From assembly GCF_902498915.1 (NCBI RefSeq), contig NZ_CABVLQ010000001.1: a stretch of 64,000 nt of DNA, one strand, 5' to 3'. The position numbers were made by a program, and so were the translations under genes. This DNA is from Escherichia ruysiae. Lineage in GTDB: Bacteria > Pseudomonadota > Gammaproteobacteria > Enterobacterales > Enterobacteriaceae. Below are positions 42,356 to 51,792 of this stretch, piece by piece; the stretch's first letter is position 1; the number at the start of each line of letters is the position of its first letter. Under the pieces are notes generated by a model. The model saw nothing but the letters and a program-made list of their open reading frames with translations, was not told the origin of the DNA and did no database searches.

Positions 42356-42390
42356 TAAAAAGGGCGATCTTCCGACCGCCCTTTTTCTTA
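42356..42390 (-). terminator. pgm terminator
   Basis: On the minus strand, AAAAAGGGCGGTC-GGAA-GATCGCCCTTTTT gives a strong GC stem with a T run, ending 10 bases after the pgm stop. Confidence 0.85.
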
Positions 42391-42400
42391 TTTAATATGT

Positions 42401-44041
42401 TTACGCGTTTTTCAGAACTTCGCTAACAATCTCGACTGCTTCTTTCTCGATCTGCTTGCGATGTTCTTCACCGAGGAAGCTTTCGCAGTAGATCTTGTAT
42501 GCGTCTTCCGTGCCTGACGGACGCGCGGCGAACCAGCCGTTGTCAGTCATCACTTTCAGACCGCCAATAGAAGCACCGTTGCCCGGAGCAGCAGTCAGGC
42601 GCGCGGTAATTGGGTCACCAGCCAGAGTGCTGGCGCTCACCATTTCCGGAGACAGCTTAGACAGCGCCGCTTTTTGTGCGGAAGTCGCAGCTGCCTGCAA
42701 GCGGTTGTAGCTCGGCGCACCAAAGCGTTTCGCCAGTTCGTTGTAGTGTTCCTGCGGGTTCTTACCGGTGACTGCGGTAATTTCCGCAGCCAGCAGACAC
42801 ATGATGATGCCGTCTTTATCGGTTGACCACGGCGTACCGTCGAAACGCAGGAAGGAAGCCCCCGCGCTCTCTTCGCCGCCAAAGCCGAAGCTACCGTCGA
42901 ACAGACCATCAACAAACCATTTGAAGCCTACCGGTACTTCTACCAGCTTGCGCCCCAAATCGTTGACCACACGGTCGATCATCGCAGAAGAAACCAGCGT
43001 TTTACCCACGGCAACATCTTTACCCCACTGCGGACGATGCTGGAACAGGTAGTTGATTGCCACCGCCAGGTAGTGGTTCGGATTCATCAAACCTGCCGGA
43101 GTGACGATACCGTGACGGTCATAATCCGGGTCGTTAGCAAACGCCAGATCGAACTTATCACGCAGTGCCAGCAGGCCCGCCATCGCACACTCAGAAGAGC
43201 AGTCCATACGGATCGCGCCGTCTTTATCGAGGTGCATAAAGCGGAAGGTTTGATCGACCTGATCGTTAACGATGGTCAGGTTGAGGTTGTAATATTCGCC
43301 AATGCGCTTCCAGTATTCGATACCGGAACCGCCCAGCGGATCAACGCCCAGCGTCAGGCCAGCTTTCTGAATCGCCGCCATATCAACGATATCCGCCAGA
43401 CCTTCCACAAACGGCTGCACCAGATCCTGCTCTTTCACATGACCGGATGCCATCGCTTCGTCGAGGGAGATACGCTTCACGCCTTTCAGGCCATCAGCCA
43501 GCAGTGCGTTAGCTCTGTCTTCCACCACTTTAGTGACGTTGGTATCAGCCGGGCCACCATTTGGCGGGTTGTATTTGATACCACCATCTTCCGGCGGGTT
43601 ATGGGACGGCGTAATCACGATACCATCTGCCAGCGGGCCACCTTTTTTGTTGTGAACCAGAATGGCATTGGAAACGGCAGGCGTCGGAGTGAAGCCATTG
43701 TTTTCCTGCACAATAACGTCTACACCGTTCGCTGCCAGCACTTCCAGTACGGAAATGAACGCAGGTTCGGACAGGGCGTGAGTATCTTTACCCACATAGC
43801 AAGGGCCAGTGATGCCGTTTTTCGCACGTTCTTCAGCAATTGCCTGAGCGATCGCCAGAATGTGCGGCTCGTTAAAGCTGTGGCGCGCTGCACTGCCACG
43901 GTGACCGGAAGTACCGAATTTCACCGCATGCTCCGCATTCCCTGCTTCTGGTTTCAGTACATAATATTGCGCCGTCAGTTGGGCGACGTTAATCAAATCA
44001 CTCTGTTGTGCAGGTTGACCTGCACGATTGTGGATTGCCAT
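42401..44041 (-). CDS. pgm: Phosphoglucomutase (alpha-D-glucose phosphate-specific)
   Basis: 546 residues. It interconverts glucose 1-phosphate and glucose 6-phosphate. The catalytic serine loop is [19 protein letters not shown] (Ser about 146), the metal loop is [12 protein letters not shown], the sugar loop is [11 protein letters not shown] and the phosphate loop is [13 protein letters not shown]. The start is [13 protein letters not shown] at 44041. It lies 25 bases after seqA on the same strand, as in E. coli, where the two form an operon. Confidence 0.97.
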
Positions 44042-44066
44042 TGCTTTGTCCTTTATCTGCAACGTT

Positions 44067-44612
44067 TTAGATAGTTCCGCAAACCTTCTCAATCAATTCC
44101 GCCGGGAATTGCATCGACTGCATGATGTGTTCGATCATGCTGCATTTACGGCCGGTGTTAGTGTTGGTGATCACCCAATACGGCGTGCCTGGCACATGTT
44201 TCGGCTTGGTCTGATTACCATTTTTCAGCAGCGTTTGTTCATCTGCCGCAAAGTAAACGCGCGTGCGACCATGCAACGATTCCGTTGCCTCGGCAAATGC
44301 CTGAGCGTCAAGAGAATATAGTGTAGACAACAGCAGCATAAAGCGGTTGACCGCGCGCTTCTGCTCTGCGTATTCATCGGAAAGCAGAAGTTCACGCATT
44401 GCGCGTACTTTGTCTTTAATCGTTTTGATCGGCTTCGCTTCGACGATAGCAGGCGACGCAATGCGAACCTCTTTCGTCACCGGAGCAGCAGGCTGTGATG
44501 CGGCGGAAAATTTCAACATGCGCCGTAAAATGTCGGATGCGCTCTCGCCGATATGCTTAGTGTGGCTGGCAATATAGCTGTAGAGTTCATCATCAACTTC
44601 AATCGTTTTCAT
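44067..44612 (-). CDS. seqA: Replication sequestration protein SeqA
   Basis: 181 residues. It binds hemimethylated GATC sites and sequesters oriC after initiation. The N-terminal oligomerisation part [24 protein letters not shown] is joined by a Pro/Ala-rich linker to the DNA-binding domain ending VCGTI, with [28 protein letters not shown] and ITNTNTGRK. The start at 44612 follows the family; the frame to 44690 is longer but unsupported. Confidence 0.97.
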
Positions 44613-44796
44613 CTTAATCCAGTGCGGTGTCTTAGCTGAATACAAGTCGCCAGGAGTATATGAATAAATCCCGGCAGCGGATAGCGTCAAGCCTGGCTTG
44701 CAGAAAAACTCGGATTAAACCTTATTTGTTGCAGCCCTGTGGCACAATGGTCAACATAATACCCTAACCCGACTTCGCGAAAAAAAGAACTTTGCC

Positions 44797-45561
44797 ATGA
44801 AATTGAATATCCGCGCGCAATCTGCACAAAACCAGCATAATAATTCTCCCATCGTCCTCGTCCACGGTTTGTTTGGTAGTCTCGACAACCTCGGCGTTCT
44901 GGCGCGCGACCTGGTGAGCGACCACAATATTATCCAGGTCGATATGCGTAACCACGGACTTTCACCGCGCGATCCTGTGATGAACTATCCAGCAATGGCG
45001 CAAGATCTGCTGGATACGCTGGATGCACAACAGATCGAAAAAGCGACGTTTATCGGTCACTCTATGGGCGGTAAAGCCGTTATGGCGCTAACTGCACTGG
45101 CCCCCGATCGCATCGATAAACTGGTGGCGATCGATATTGCGCCGGTTGATTATCACGTGCGTCGTCATGATGAGATTTTCGCCGCCATCAACGCCGTCAG
45201 CGAATCCAGCGCGCAAACGCGACAGCAGGCAGCAACGGTGATGCGCCAACATCTGAATGAAGAAGGGGTGATTCAGTTTCTGCTGAAATCTTACGTTGAT
45301 GGTGAATGGCGTTTTAACGTGCCAGTGTTGTGGGATCAGTATCCGCATATTGTTGGCTGGGAGAAAATCCCGGCATGGGATCACCCTGCCCTGTTTATCC
45401 CCGGCGGTAATTCACCGTATGTCACTGAACAATATCGTGATGATTTACTGGCGCAATTCCCGCAGGCACGGGCGCATGTGATTGCGGGTGCGGGTCACTG
45501 GGTACACGCCGAAAAACCTGATGCGGTACTGCGCGCCATCCGTCGCTATCTCAATGATTAA
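44797..45561 (+). CDS. ybfF: Esterase YbfF (alpha/beta hydrolase)
   Basis: 254 residues. It has the nucleophile elbow FIGHSMGGKAVM (Ser about 89), the oxyanion region PIVLVHGLFGSLDNLG, and the late His in AGAGHWVHAEKPD (about 234). In E. coli it shows esterase activity on acyl-CoA and short esters in vitro; its physiological substrate is unclear. It is divergent from seqA. Confidence 0.93.
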   Translation: MKLNIRAQSAQNQHNNSPIVLVHGLFGSLDNLGVLARDLVSDHNIIQVDMRNHGLSPRDPVMNYPAMAQDLLDTLDAQQIEKATFIGHSMGGKAVMALTALAPDRIDKLVAIDIAPVDYHVRRHDEIFAAINAVSESSAQTRQQAATVMRQHLNEEGVIQFLLKSYVDGEWRFNVPVLWDQYPHIVGWEKIPAWDHPALFIPGGNSPYVTEQYRDDLLAQFPQARAHVIAGAGHWVHAEKPDAVLRAIRRYLND

Positions 45562-45564
45562 CGC

Positions 45565-45584
45565 AACTGATTAAAAACCCAGCG
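45565..45584 (+). promoter_or_regulatory. LexA box upstream of ybfE
   Basis: AACTGATTAAAAACCCAGCG: CTG-N10-CAG, the core of the SOS box. ybfE is a known LexA-regulated gene in E. coli. The box lies about 115 bases before the ybfE start at 45701. Confidence 0.8.
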
Positions 45585-45700
45585 TCCGCGTCGCTTTCCG
45601 CGCGTGGGCGTTGGCGTGACTCATCGCGCTGATGTATTATGGCGCGCTATCCATCCGGGCAGACGCCCGGCTGATTGTTTCCCCCGAAGTCACCAAGATC

Positions 45701-45994
45701 ATGGCCAAAGAACAAACGGACCGTACGACATTAGATCTGTTCGCGCACGAGCGTCGACCGGGACGACCGAAAACCAATCCGCTTTCGCGCGATGAACAGC
45801 TGCGTATTAATAAACGCAACCAGCTAAAACGCGACAAAGTACGTGGTCTTAAGCGCGTCGAACTGAAGCTGAACGCGGAAGCTGTCGAGGCGCTGAATGA
45901 GCTGGCAGAGTCGCGCAATATGAGCCGTAGCGAACTGATCGAAGAGATTTTGATGCAGCAGTTGGCGGCACTGCGTAGTCAGGGCATCGTTTAA
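45701..45994 (+). CDS. ybfE: LexA-regulated small ribbon-helix-helix-like protein YbfE
   Basis: 97 residues if ATG 45701 is used; a longer frame opens at 45632 (120 residues). It is basic at the N-terminus (RRPGRPKTNPLSRDEQLRINKRNQLKRDK), then VRGLKRVELKLNAEAVEALNELAESRNMSRSELIEEIL, a ribbon-helix-helix pattern, so probably a DNA-binding protein. The function is unknown. SOS control comes from the upstream LexA box. I prefer 45701 because the family start is MAKEQTDRT. Confidence 0.88.
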   Translation: MAKEQTDRTTLDLFAHERRPGRPKTNPLSRDEQLRINKRNQLKRDKVRGLKRVELKLNAEAVEALNELAESRNMSRSELIEEILMQQLAALRSQGIV

Positions 45995-46133
45995 ATTTCC
46001 ACTTTCATGTAGCACAGTGTGCAGTCCTGCCCGTTTGCTGATTCCGCAAGACTGCCTGTTCTGCTATGATTGCCTTTATCCGTGGGCAATTTGCCACCCC
46101 CATTTCAATAAGTTTCAAGAGGTTATTTCACTC

Positions 46134-46664
46134 ATGGCTATCACTGGCATCTTTTTCGGCAGCGACACCGGTAATACCGAAAATATCGCAAAAATGATTC
46201 AAAAACAGCTTGGTAAAGACGTTGCCGATGTCCATGACATTGCAAAAAGCAGCAAAGAAGATCTGGAAGCTTATGACATTCTGCTGCTCGGCATCCCAAC
46301 CTGGTATTACGGCGAAGCGCAGTGTGACTGGGACGACTTCTTCCCGACTCTCGAAGAGATTGATTTCAATGGTAAACTGGTTGCCCTGTTTGGCTGTGGC
46401 GACCAGGAAGATTACGCCGAATATTTCTGTGATGCATTAGGCACTATCCGTGACATCATCGAACCGCGCGGCGCGACTATCGTGGGTCACTGGCCAACTG
46501 CGGGCTACCATTTCGAAGCATCAAAAGGTCTGGCAGATGACGATCACTTTGTCGGCCTGGCTATTGACGAAGACCGTCAGCCGGAACTGACCGCTGAACG
46601 CGTGGAAAAATGGGTTAAGCAAATTTCTGAAGAGCTGCATCTCGACGAAATTATCAACGCCTGA
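46134..46664 (+). CDS. fldA: Flavodoxin 1
   Basis: 176 residues. The FMN phosphate loop FFGSDTGNTENIAKMI is at the start and aromatic FMN-stacking residues lie in IPTWYYGEAQCDWDD and GCGDQEDYAEYFCDALG. It is an electron carrier for pyruvate-formate lyase activation, methionine synthase, IspG/H and BioB. The start at 46134 matches the family; upstream extension is non-coding. It is next to uof-fur in the same direction. Confidence 0.97.
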   Translation: MAITGIFFGSDTGNTENIAKMIQKQLGKDVADVHDIAKSSKEDLEAYDILLLGIPTWYYGEAQCDWDDFFPTLEEIDFNGKLVALFGCGDQEDYAEYFCDALGTIRDIIEPRGATIVGHWPTAGYHFEASKGLADDDHFVGLAIDEDRQPELTAERVEKWVKQISEELHLDEIINA

Positions 46665-46869
46665 TGTGATGCGGTGTAGGCTAATGTCTACGCCGTATTA
46701 ATAGATAATGCCAATCAAAATAATTGCTACAAATTTGTAACTTTTGCCGTAGTACCTGTACAATGTTCCAGTATTGAAGTGGCCTTGCCGATGTAAATGT
46801 AAGCTAAGCCACGTTTTTATTAACAATATTTGCCAGGGACTTGTAGTTTTCATTTAGGCGTGGCAATTC

Positions 46870-46888
46870 TATAATGATACGCATTATC
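46870..46888 (+). promoter_or_regulatory. Fur-box-like sequence over the uof start
   Basis: TATAATGATACGCATTATC matches the 19-base Fur box GATAATGATAATCATTATC at most positions. It overlaps the uof ATG (46874), so Fur bound here could block uof-fur transcription. Fur autoregulation is known; that this exact site is used is inference. Confidence 0.6.
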
Positions 46889-46960
46889 TCAAGAGCAAAT
46901 TCTGTCACTTCTCCTAATGAAGTGAACCGCTTAGTAACAGGACAGATTCCGCATGACTGA
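46874..46960 (+). CDS. uof: Uof, upstream leader peptide of fur
   Basis: 28 codons: MIRIISRANSVTSPNEVNRL then VTGQIPHD and TGA. Its end overlaps the fur start by 8 bases in another frame. In E. coli, fur translation depends on uof translation, and the small RNA RyhB represses fur by blocking uof. Confidence 0.9.
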   Translation: MIRIISRANSVTSPNEVNRLVTGQIPHD

Positions 46961-47399
46961 TAACAATACCGCCCTAAAGAAAGCTGGCCTGAAAGTAACG
47001 CTTCCTCGTTTAAAAATCCTGGAAGTTCTTCAGGAGCCGGACAACCATCACGTCAGTGCGGAAGATTTATATAAACGTCTGATCGATATGGGTGAAGAAA
47101 TTGGTCTGGCTACGGTATATCGCGTACTGAACCAGTTTGACGATGCCGGTATCGTCACCCGCCACAATTTTGAAGGCGGTAAATCCGTATTTGAACTGAC
47201 CCAGCAACATCATCACGATCACCTGATCTGCCTCGACTGCGGCAAGGTTATTGAATTTAGTGATGAATCTATCGAAGCGCGTCAGCGTGAAATCGCCGCG
47301 AAACATGGTATTCGCCTGACTAACCATAGTCTCTATCTTTACGGTCACTGCGCCGAAGGCGATTGCCGCGAAGATGAGCACGCGCACGAAGGCAAATAA
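46953..47399 (+). CDS. fur: Ferric uptake regulator Fur
   Basis: 148 residues. A winged-helix N-terminal domain (GLKVTLPRLKILEVLQEP ... GLATVYRVLNQFDDAGIV) is joined to the C-terminal dimer/metal domain with HHHDHLICLDCGKVIEFSD and YGHCAEGDCRED (Cys pairs for structural zinc). It is the Fe2+-bound repressor of iron-uptake genes. Confidence 0.98.
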   Translation: MTDNNTALKKAGLKVTLPRLKILEVLQEPDNHHVSAEDLYKRLIDMGEEIGLATVYRVLNQFDDAGIVTRHNFEGGKSVFELTQQHHHDHLICLDCGKVIEFSDESIEARQREIAAKHGIRLTNHSLYLYGHCAEGDCREDEHAHEGK

Positions 47400-47412
47400 G
47401 TCAGCCTGAACG

Positions 47413-47444
47413 AGAAAAGCCAACCTGCGGGTTGGCTTTTTTAT
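47413..47444 (+). terminator. fur terminator
   Basis: AAAAGCCAACC-TGC-GGGTTGGCTTTTTTA, a strong stem with a T run just after fur. Confidence 0.9.
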
Positions 47445-47460
47445 ACCAGGGAAATAAGAA

Positions 47461-47490
47461 CAAGCGAGAGTTACAGCCCTCGCTTTTTTT
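47461..47490 (-). terminator. chiPQ terminator
   Basis: On the minus strand, AAAAAAAGCGAGGG-CTGTAA-CTCTCGCTTG gives a stem right after the chiQ stop, with the A/T run on the fur side, so it is partly two-way. Confidence 0.5.
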
Positions 47491-47494
47491 GTTT

Positions 47495-47827
47495 TTACTG
47501 CGTAGCGTTATTACTGCGAATTTCCTGCCAGACTTTATCGCAATCGGCTTTCACTGCCTGGTCGTTACCGGTTTGCGTTGCGCGCAGACACTGCTGATAA
47601 TCCAGTACCCGCACACTTTCCTGGTCGGCAAACTGCTGATGTTGTTTCTCTTTCTTCAGCACGTTTAACACGCTCTGGCAGGCCTCAATTTTTTCCGGCG
47701 AGCCTTGTGCTGTGTTGATGCAGGCGCTGTAAGCTTCTTTCAGACGACTGTCTTCCTGTGGCGCGGTTGATTGCGCACAAGCCACCAGCCCCGATGCCAT
47801 CATGGCGATGAGAATCAGTTTTTTCAT
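47495..47827 (-). CDS. chiQ: ChiQ lipoprotein
   Basis: 110 residues. The lipoprotein signal MKKLILIAMMASGLVAC puts the lipid Cys at 17. The mature part has three further Cys (SACINTA, EACQSV, QQCLRA, DCDKVW region) and is helical. It is cotranscribed with the chitoporin gene chiP (49-base gap) and is repressed with it by the ChiX RNA. Its function in chitosugar uptake is unproven. Older name ybfN. Confidence 0.92.
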   Translation of the reverse strand: MKKLILIAMMASGLVACAQSTAPQEDSRLKEAYSACINTAQGSPEKIEACQSVLNVLKKEKQHQQFADQESVRVLDYQQCLRATQTGNDQAVKADCDKVWQEIRSNNATQ

Positions 47828-47876
47828 AGCAAATTCCTCAAACGCGCGGCAGGCGAAATACCTGCCGCGTCGGGCA

Positions 47877-49283
47877 TCAGAAGATAGTGAACGGCGCGAT
47901 AACCATGAATTTCACGTCACGCTCATCCTGGAAGATGTTGCCGTAACCGCCACCCCAGCTTGGGATGTCGGAGTGGTTGTCGTATTCGGTGAAATGCAGT
48001 TTGAACATCGTGCCCTTGGCGCGACCGTCCTGAATGGTGTAGACCGCATCCAGACTGTAAGCAGACTCTTCGATAGTCCGGTTTTTGTCGTAGTACGCAT
48101 CCGGATTGCTCTGCCATGTCGCTGGTTTGGCATCCCATGCATAAACGTAGGAAGCGCCGATGGCGAAGCCGGGAAGATTCCAGTTTTTCAGGTCATACAT
48201 CGCACCGAAGAAGACCGCTTTTTCGCCGTTGGCGTTAAAGTCAGAGCGGTTATCCCACCAGATATCCAGGCGACCGTTCGAGGAAGCGTAGGTTGGGGTC
48301 ATACGTTGCAGGAAGTATCCCTGCTGACCATCGGCTTTAACCCAGGTGCCTTCGAGGCGCAAATCCACTACGTCAGCCGCCCGGTAGCCAAAGGTCAACG
48401 CCTGCAGCCAGGCGGTGCCGTCATAAAGATCGTTGACGCTGCGATCGTCAACTTTGTCGCGCGTACCGTAGAACTGGTAGCTGGTGGTTAACGGGCTACC
48501 GGCGATATCAAATTTATAGCTGGCTTTGGCAAAATATTGATCGATATACCCTTCCGCCTGACCAAACGCCGCTTCCAGTACGAAGTTATTTTTGAAGTCG
48601 TACTTCGCCCCGAGGGAGTGCAGATAATCAACTTTGGTAGTCTTATCGTTCTGATAAAACTCATCCATTTCCAGATGCCACGGCGCTTTGTATTCGTTGG
48701 TCCACATGTAGGAGAAACTCAACGCACCGGCATCGCCGTAATCAAAATTCGCCCCGGCTTCCGCCCCCTGATAAGTACCCGGCATAAAGCTCCAGTGCGG
48801 CGCTAACAGCGTCTGACCGGTTGGCTGAATATAACCTGCCCTCGCCCACACCGGACCGTATTTAAATTTGGCCGCTGCTTTATACAGGCTTATACCGCTT
48901 TTATCGCCGGACCAGTCTTCGTCATAGGCTTTATTACTTTTTGAAAACGCGATTTCGTTCGGGTGGGAGCTATCGCCGTTTTCTGCCATTTCAATCGCCG
49001 TAAATGCGGCAATATCAAGGCCGAACATATCAGCAACATAACCAGACTGAAAATCGAGGTTGGCGTTCCAGGTGGAGTGAGAAAGGTTGGTTTTGTATTT
49101 GTCACCGTCGGTAACATCTTTACGGTCGCGTTCACGCTGCCAGTAATAGATACCGCCGGTTAAGGTTGAATCGTCGATGAATCCTTCGGCGCGAGCCTCC
49201 GGCATTGCCATAAAGCCCGACATTGCTGTAACACCGGCGATAGCCAGCGCCAGCGTACTACGTTTGCCACTAAACGCACGCAT
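47877..49283 (-). CDS. chiP: Chitoporin ChiP
   Basis: 468 residues, OprD-family outer-membrane porin. It has a signal peptide ending MPEARA, a beta-barrel with a terminal aromatic residue (PFTIF), and the OprD-like start GFIDDSTLTGGIYYWQRERDRKDV. It takes up chitooligosaccharides. Control is visible upstream: an 11-base pairing site for ChiX at the start and a NagC-type operator about 110 bases upstream. Older name ybfM. Confidence 0.95.
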   Translation of the reverse strand: MRAFSGKRSTLALAIAGVTAMSGFMAMPEARAEGFIDDSTLTGGIYYWQRERDRKDVTDGDKYKTNLSHSTWNANLDFQSGYVADMFGLDIAAFTAIEMAENGDSSHPNEIAFSKSNKAYDEDWSGDKSGISLYKAAAKFKYGPVWARAGYIQPTGQTLLAPHWSFMPGTYQGAEAGANFDYGDAGALSFSYMWTNEYKAPWHLEMDEFYQNDKTTKVDYLHSLGAKYDFKNNFVLEAAFGQAEGYIDQYFAKASYKFDIAGSPLTTSYQFYGTRDKVDDRSVNDLYDGTAWLQALTFGYRAADVVDLRLEGTWVKADGQQGYFLQRMTPTYASSNGRLDIWWDNRSDFNANGEKAVFFGAMYDLKNWNLPGFAIGASYVYAWDAKPATWQSNPDAYYDKNRTIEESAYSLDAVYTIQDGRAKGTMFKLHFTEYDNHSDIPSWGGGYGNIFQDERDVKFMVIAPFTIF

Positions 49284-49290
49284 GGGTTAA

Positions 49291-49301
49291 TCCTCTTTGA
49301 C
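49291..49301 (-). promoter_or_regulatory. ChiX small-RNA pairing site in the chiP leader
   Basis: On the minus strand the leader reads GTCAAAGAGGATTAACCCATG. GTCAAAGAGGA is complementary to the ChiX seed UCCUCUUUGAC as I remember it, and covers the ribosome site. This fits the known silencing of chiPQ by ChiX. Confidence 0.8.
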
Positions 49302-49391
49302 GTATAAATTGCTGCACCACAGGTGAACAGCGAAAAAAATAAAAATTAAAAAAGTAGCGTTGAGAAAAGTCTCGCTGACTACAGGAACAGA

Positions 49392-49414
49392 CTATTTTTC
49401 GCGACGCGAATTAT
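49392..49414. promoter_or_regulatory. NagC-type operator upstream of chiP
   Basis: CTATTTTTCGCGACGCGAATTAT is a near-perfect palindrome with the TTTCGCG...CGCGAA core of strong NagC sites. NagC represses chiP; the NagC gene itself is at 56090. Confidence 0.75.
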
Positions 49415-49637
49415 CAATCTCTTTCTGTAACGAGAATGTAAGAACATGAGCAACCGCACATATTTTGATGATTTTTGTTACAGGATTTAAGTTTGCAGCA
49501 GAAGAGTTTGTAGAAGAAAAAATATGTGGCTTTCCAGTAGGATGAAAGCGGTTACATTTTATTTAATTATGATTTGTGTTTTTAAATTTATTTTACGGAT
49601 AAATTGCGAAGCGGAATTAATTCGCGATGATAAGCAG

Positions 49638-49672
49638 AAAAAACGCCGCAGAGCGCGGCGTTTGGGATTTTT
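49638..49672 (-). terminator. Terminator downstream of glnS
   Basis: AAACGCCGC-AGAG-CGCGGCGTTT with A/T runs on both sides, about 190 bases past the glnS stop. Two REP blocks lie between. Confidence 0.7.
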
Positions 49673-49681
49673 GTATGTTTC

Positions 49682-49850
49682 ATGCCGGATGTGGCGTAAA
49701 CGCCTTATCCGGCCTACAAAACCACGCAAATTCAATACATTGCAGAGTTCACGTAGGTCTGATAAGCGTAGCGCATCAGGCAATTTAGCGTTTGAGACTG
49801 TTTGTGTGTTTCTTGCAGGATGCGGCATTTACGCCGCATCCTGCATGGTG
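49682..49850. repeat. REP/BIME cluster downstream of glnS
   Basis: REP units CATGCCGGATGTGGCGT...CTTATCCGGCCTAC (49682-49720), GTAGGTCTGATAAGCGTAGCGCATCAGGCA (about 49755-49787) and GCAGGATGCGGC...GCCGCATCCTGC (about 49815-49843). The last could help terminate glnS. Confidence 0.88.
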
Positions 49851-49860
49851 AAACTTAAAA

Positions 49861-51525
49861 TTACTCACCAACCTTCGCCCAGGTATCACGCAGCCCAACG
49901 GTGCGGTTAAATACCGGTTTTTCCGCCGTAGAATGGCGGCTGTCGAGGCAGAAGTAACCTTCACGCTCAAACTGGAACGCTTTACCCGCTACCGCGTCTT
50001 TCAGAGACGGTTCAGCAAAGCCCTGTTTGATGACCAGCGATTCCGGGTTAATCACCGACAGGAAATCATCCGCAGCGCCTGGATTCGGCACGCTGAACAG
50101 GCGATCGTACAGGCGGATTTCAACCGGCAGCGCATGTGCCGCGCTTACCCAGTGAATAACGCCTTTGACTTTACGACCATCCGCCGGATCTTTGCTTAAG
50201 GTGTCGGCATCGTAAGTACAGAAGATGGTGGTGATATTGCCTTCGGCATCTTTCTCCACACGTTCCGCTTTAATGACGTAAGCATTACGCAGACGCACTT
50301 CTTTACCCAGCACCAGACGTTTGTACTGCTTGTTAGCTTCTTCACGGAAATCGGCGCGATCGATCCAAATCTCACCGCTAAACGGCACCTGACGGCTACC
50401 CATTTCCGGTTTGTTCGGATGGTTCGGCATGGTGACCATTTCGCCTTCGCCCTGATAGTTTTCGATAACCAGTTTCACTGGATCGATAACCGCCATAGCG
50501 CGCGGGGCGTTTTCGTTGAGATCTTCACGAATACAGGATTCCAGAGATGCCATCTCAATGGTGTTGTCCTGTTTGGTCACGCCGATGCGTTTGCAGAACT
50601 CACGAATAGAAGCCGCAGTGTAACCACGACGACGCAGACCAGAAATGGTCGGCATACGCGGATCGTCCCAGCCTTCTACGTGCTTGTCGGTCACCAACTG
50701 GTTCAGCTTACGCTTGGACATCACGGTGTATTCCAGATTCAGGCGCGAGAATTCGTACTGGCGCGGATGAACAGGAATGGTGATGTTGTCCAGAACCCAG
50801 TCGTACAGACGACGGTTGTCCTGGAACTCCAGCGTACACAGAGAGTGCGTAATGCCTTCCAGCGCATCGCTGATGCAGTGGGTGAAGTCGTACATCGGGT
50901 AGATGCACCACTTGTTGCCGGTCTGGTGGTGTTCAGCAAATTTAATGCGGTACAGCACCGGATCGCGCATCACGATAAACGGCGAAGCCATGTCGATTTT
51001 CGCACGCAGGCAGGCTTTACCTTCTTCAAAACCGCCGGTACGCATTTTTTCGAACAGCGCCAGGTTCTCTTCAACGCTGCGGTCGCGGTACGGACTGTTT
51101 TTACCCGGCTGCGTCAGGGTGCCACGGTATTCGCGGATCTGTTCCGGCGTCAGTTCATCGACATACGCCAGGCCTTTATTGATCAATTCGATCGCATAGG
51201 CATGGAGCTGATCAAAATAGTCGGAGGAGTAACGAACGTTACCAAACCAGTGAAAACCTAACCATTCAACGTCGTTTTTGATCGACTCTACGTACTCGAT
51301 ATCTTCTTTTACCGGGTTAGTGTCGTCGAAACGCAGGTTGCACTGGCCTTTATAGTCCTGAGCGATCCCGAAGTTCAGGCAGATAGATTTCGCATGACCA
51401 ATATGCAGATATCCATTTGGTTCTGGCGGGAAACGGGTGTGTACTGTGGTGTGCTTGCCACTGGCCAGATCTTCATCAATGATCTGACGAATAAAGTTAG
51501 TCGGGCGGGCTTCTGCCTCACTCAT
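49861..51525 (-). CDS. glnS: Glutaminyl-tRNA synthetase
   Basis: 554 residues, class I. It joins glutamine to tRNA-Gln. The ATP-site motif is FPPEPNGYLHIGHAKSICLNF (about 34-54) and the KMSKS-like loop is YTVMSKRKLNQLV. The C-terminal anticodon-binding beta barrel covers about residues 340-550. Four tRNA-Gln genes lie about 10 kb away, at 60747-61257. Confidence 0.98.
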   Translation of the reverse strand: MSEAEARPTNFIRQIIDEDLASGKHTTVHTRFPPEPNGYLHIGHAKSICLNFGIAQDYKGQCNLRFDDTNPVKEDIEYVESIKNDVEWLGFHWFGNVRYSSDYFDQLHAYAIELINKGLAYVDELTPEQIREYRGTLTQPGKNSPYRDRSVEENLALFEKMRTGGFEEGKACLRAKIDMASPFIVMRDPVLYRIKFAEHHQTGNKWCIYPMYDFTHCISDALEGITHSLCTLEFQDNRRLYDWVLDNITIPVHPRQYEFSRLNLEYTVMSKRKLNQLVTDKHVEGWDDPRMPTISGLRRRGYTAASIREFCKRIGVTKQDNTIEMASLESCIREDLNENAPRAMAVIDPVKLVIENYQGEGEMVTMPNHPNKPEMGSRQVPFSGEIWIDRADFREEANKQYKRLVLGKEVRLRNAYVIKAERVEKDAEGNITTIFCTYDADTLSKDPADGRKVKGVIHWVSAAHALPVEIRLYDRLFSVPNPGAADDFLSVINPESLVIKQGFAEPSLKDAVAGKAFQFEREGYFCLDSRHSTAEKPVFNRTVGLRDTWAKVGE

Positions 51526-51649
51526 CGTGGATTCCTCAAAGCGTAAACAACGTATAACGGCGTATGATCTTATAAGCGGGACAGGCTGACAACTGTTAGT
51601 TAGAGAAAATAGAAAATCTCACTGAGATTATGGGGATGATTGATGAAAA

Positions 51650-51682
51650 AAAAAGCGGCGAAGATGATATCCGCCGCTTTTG
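51650..51682 (-). terminator. nagE terminator
   Basis: On the minus strand, AAAAGCGGCGGATATCATCTTCGCCGCTTTTTTT, a GC stem followed by a T run, between nagE and glnS. Confidence 0.75.
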
Positions 51683-51696
51683 CCACTCCTGTGTCA

Positions 51697-51785
51697 TTGT
51701 TGGATGCGACGCTGGTGCGTCTTATCCAACCTACACTGAGCTTTTGTAGGCCTGATAAGACGCGTCAAGCGTCGCATCAGGCATG
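51697..51785. repeat. REP/BIME element downstream of nagE
   Basis: GTTGGATGCGACGCTGG...CGTCTTATCCAACCTAC and GTAGGCCTGATAAGACGC...GCGTCGCATCAGGC form an inverted REP pair. Confidence 0.9.
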
Positions 51786-51792
51786 AAATAGA

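Larger units (their letters stand above)
49284..49637. other. chiP upstream region
   Basis: About 350 bases between chiP and the glnS terminators. It holds the ChiX site and the NagC-type operator; otherwise no gene is seen. Confidence 0.6.

Noticed and set aside
43037..44074. 345-codon frame opposite pgm
   Set aside because: Antisense shadow without motif; pgm is fully supported.
47802..48491. 229-codon frame opposite chiP
   Set aside because: Antisense shadow of a confirmed porin gene; no signal or domain.
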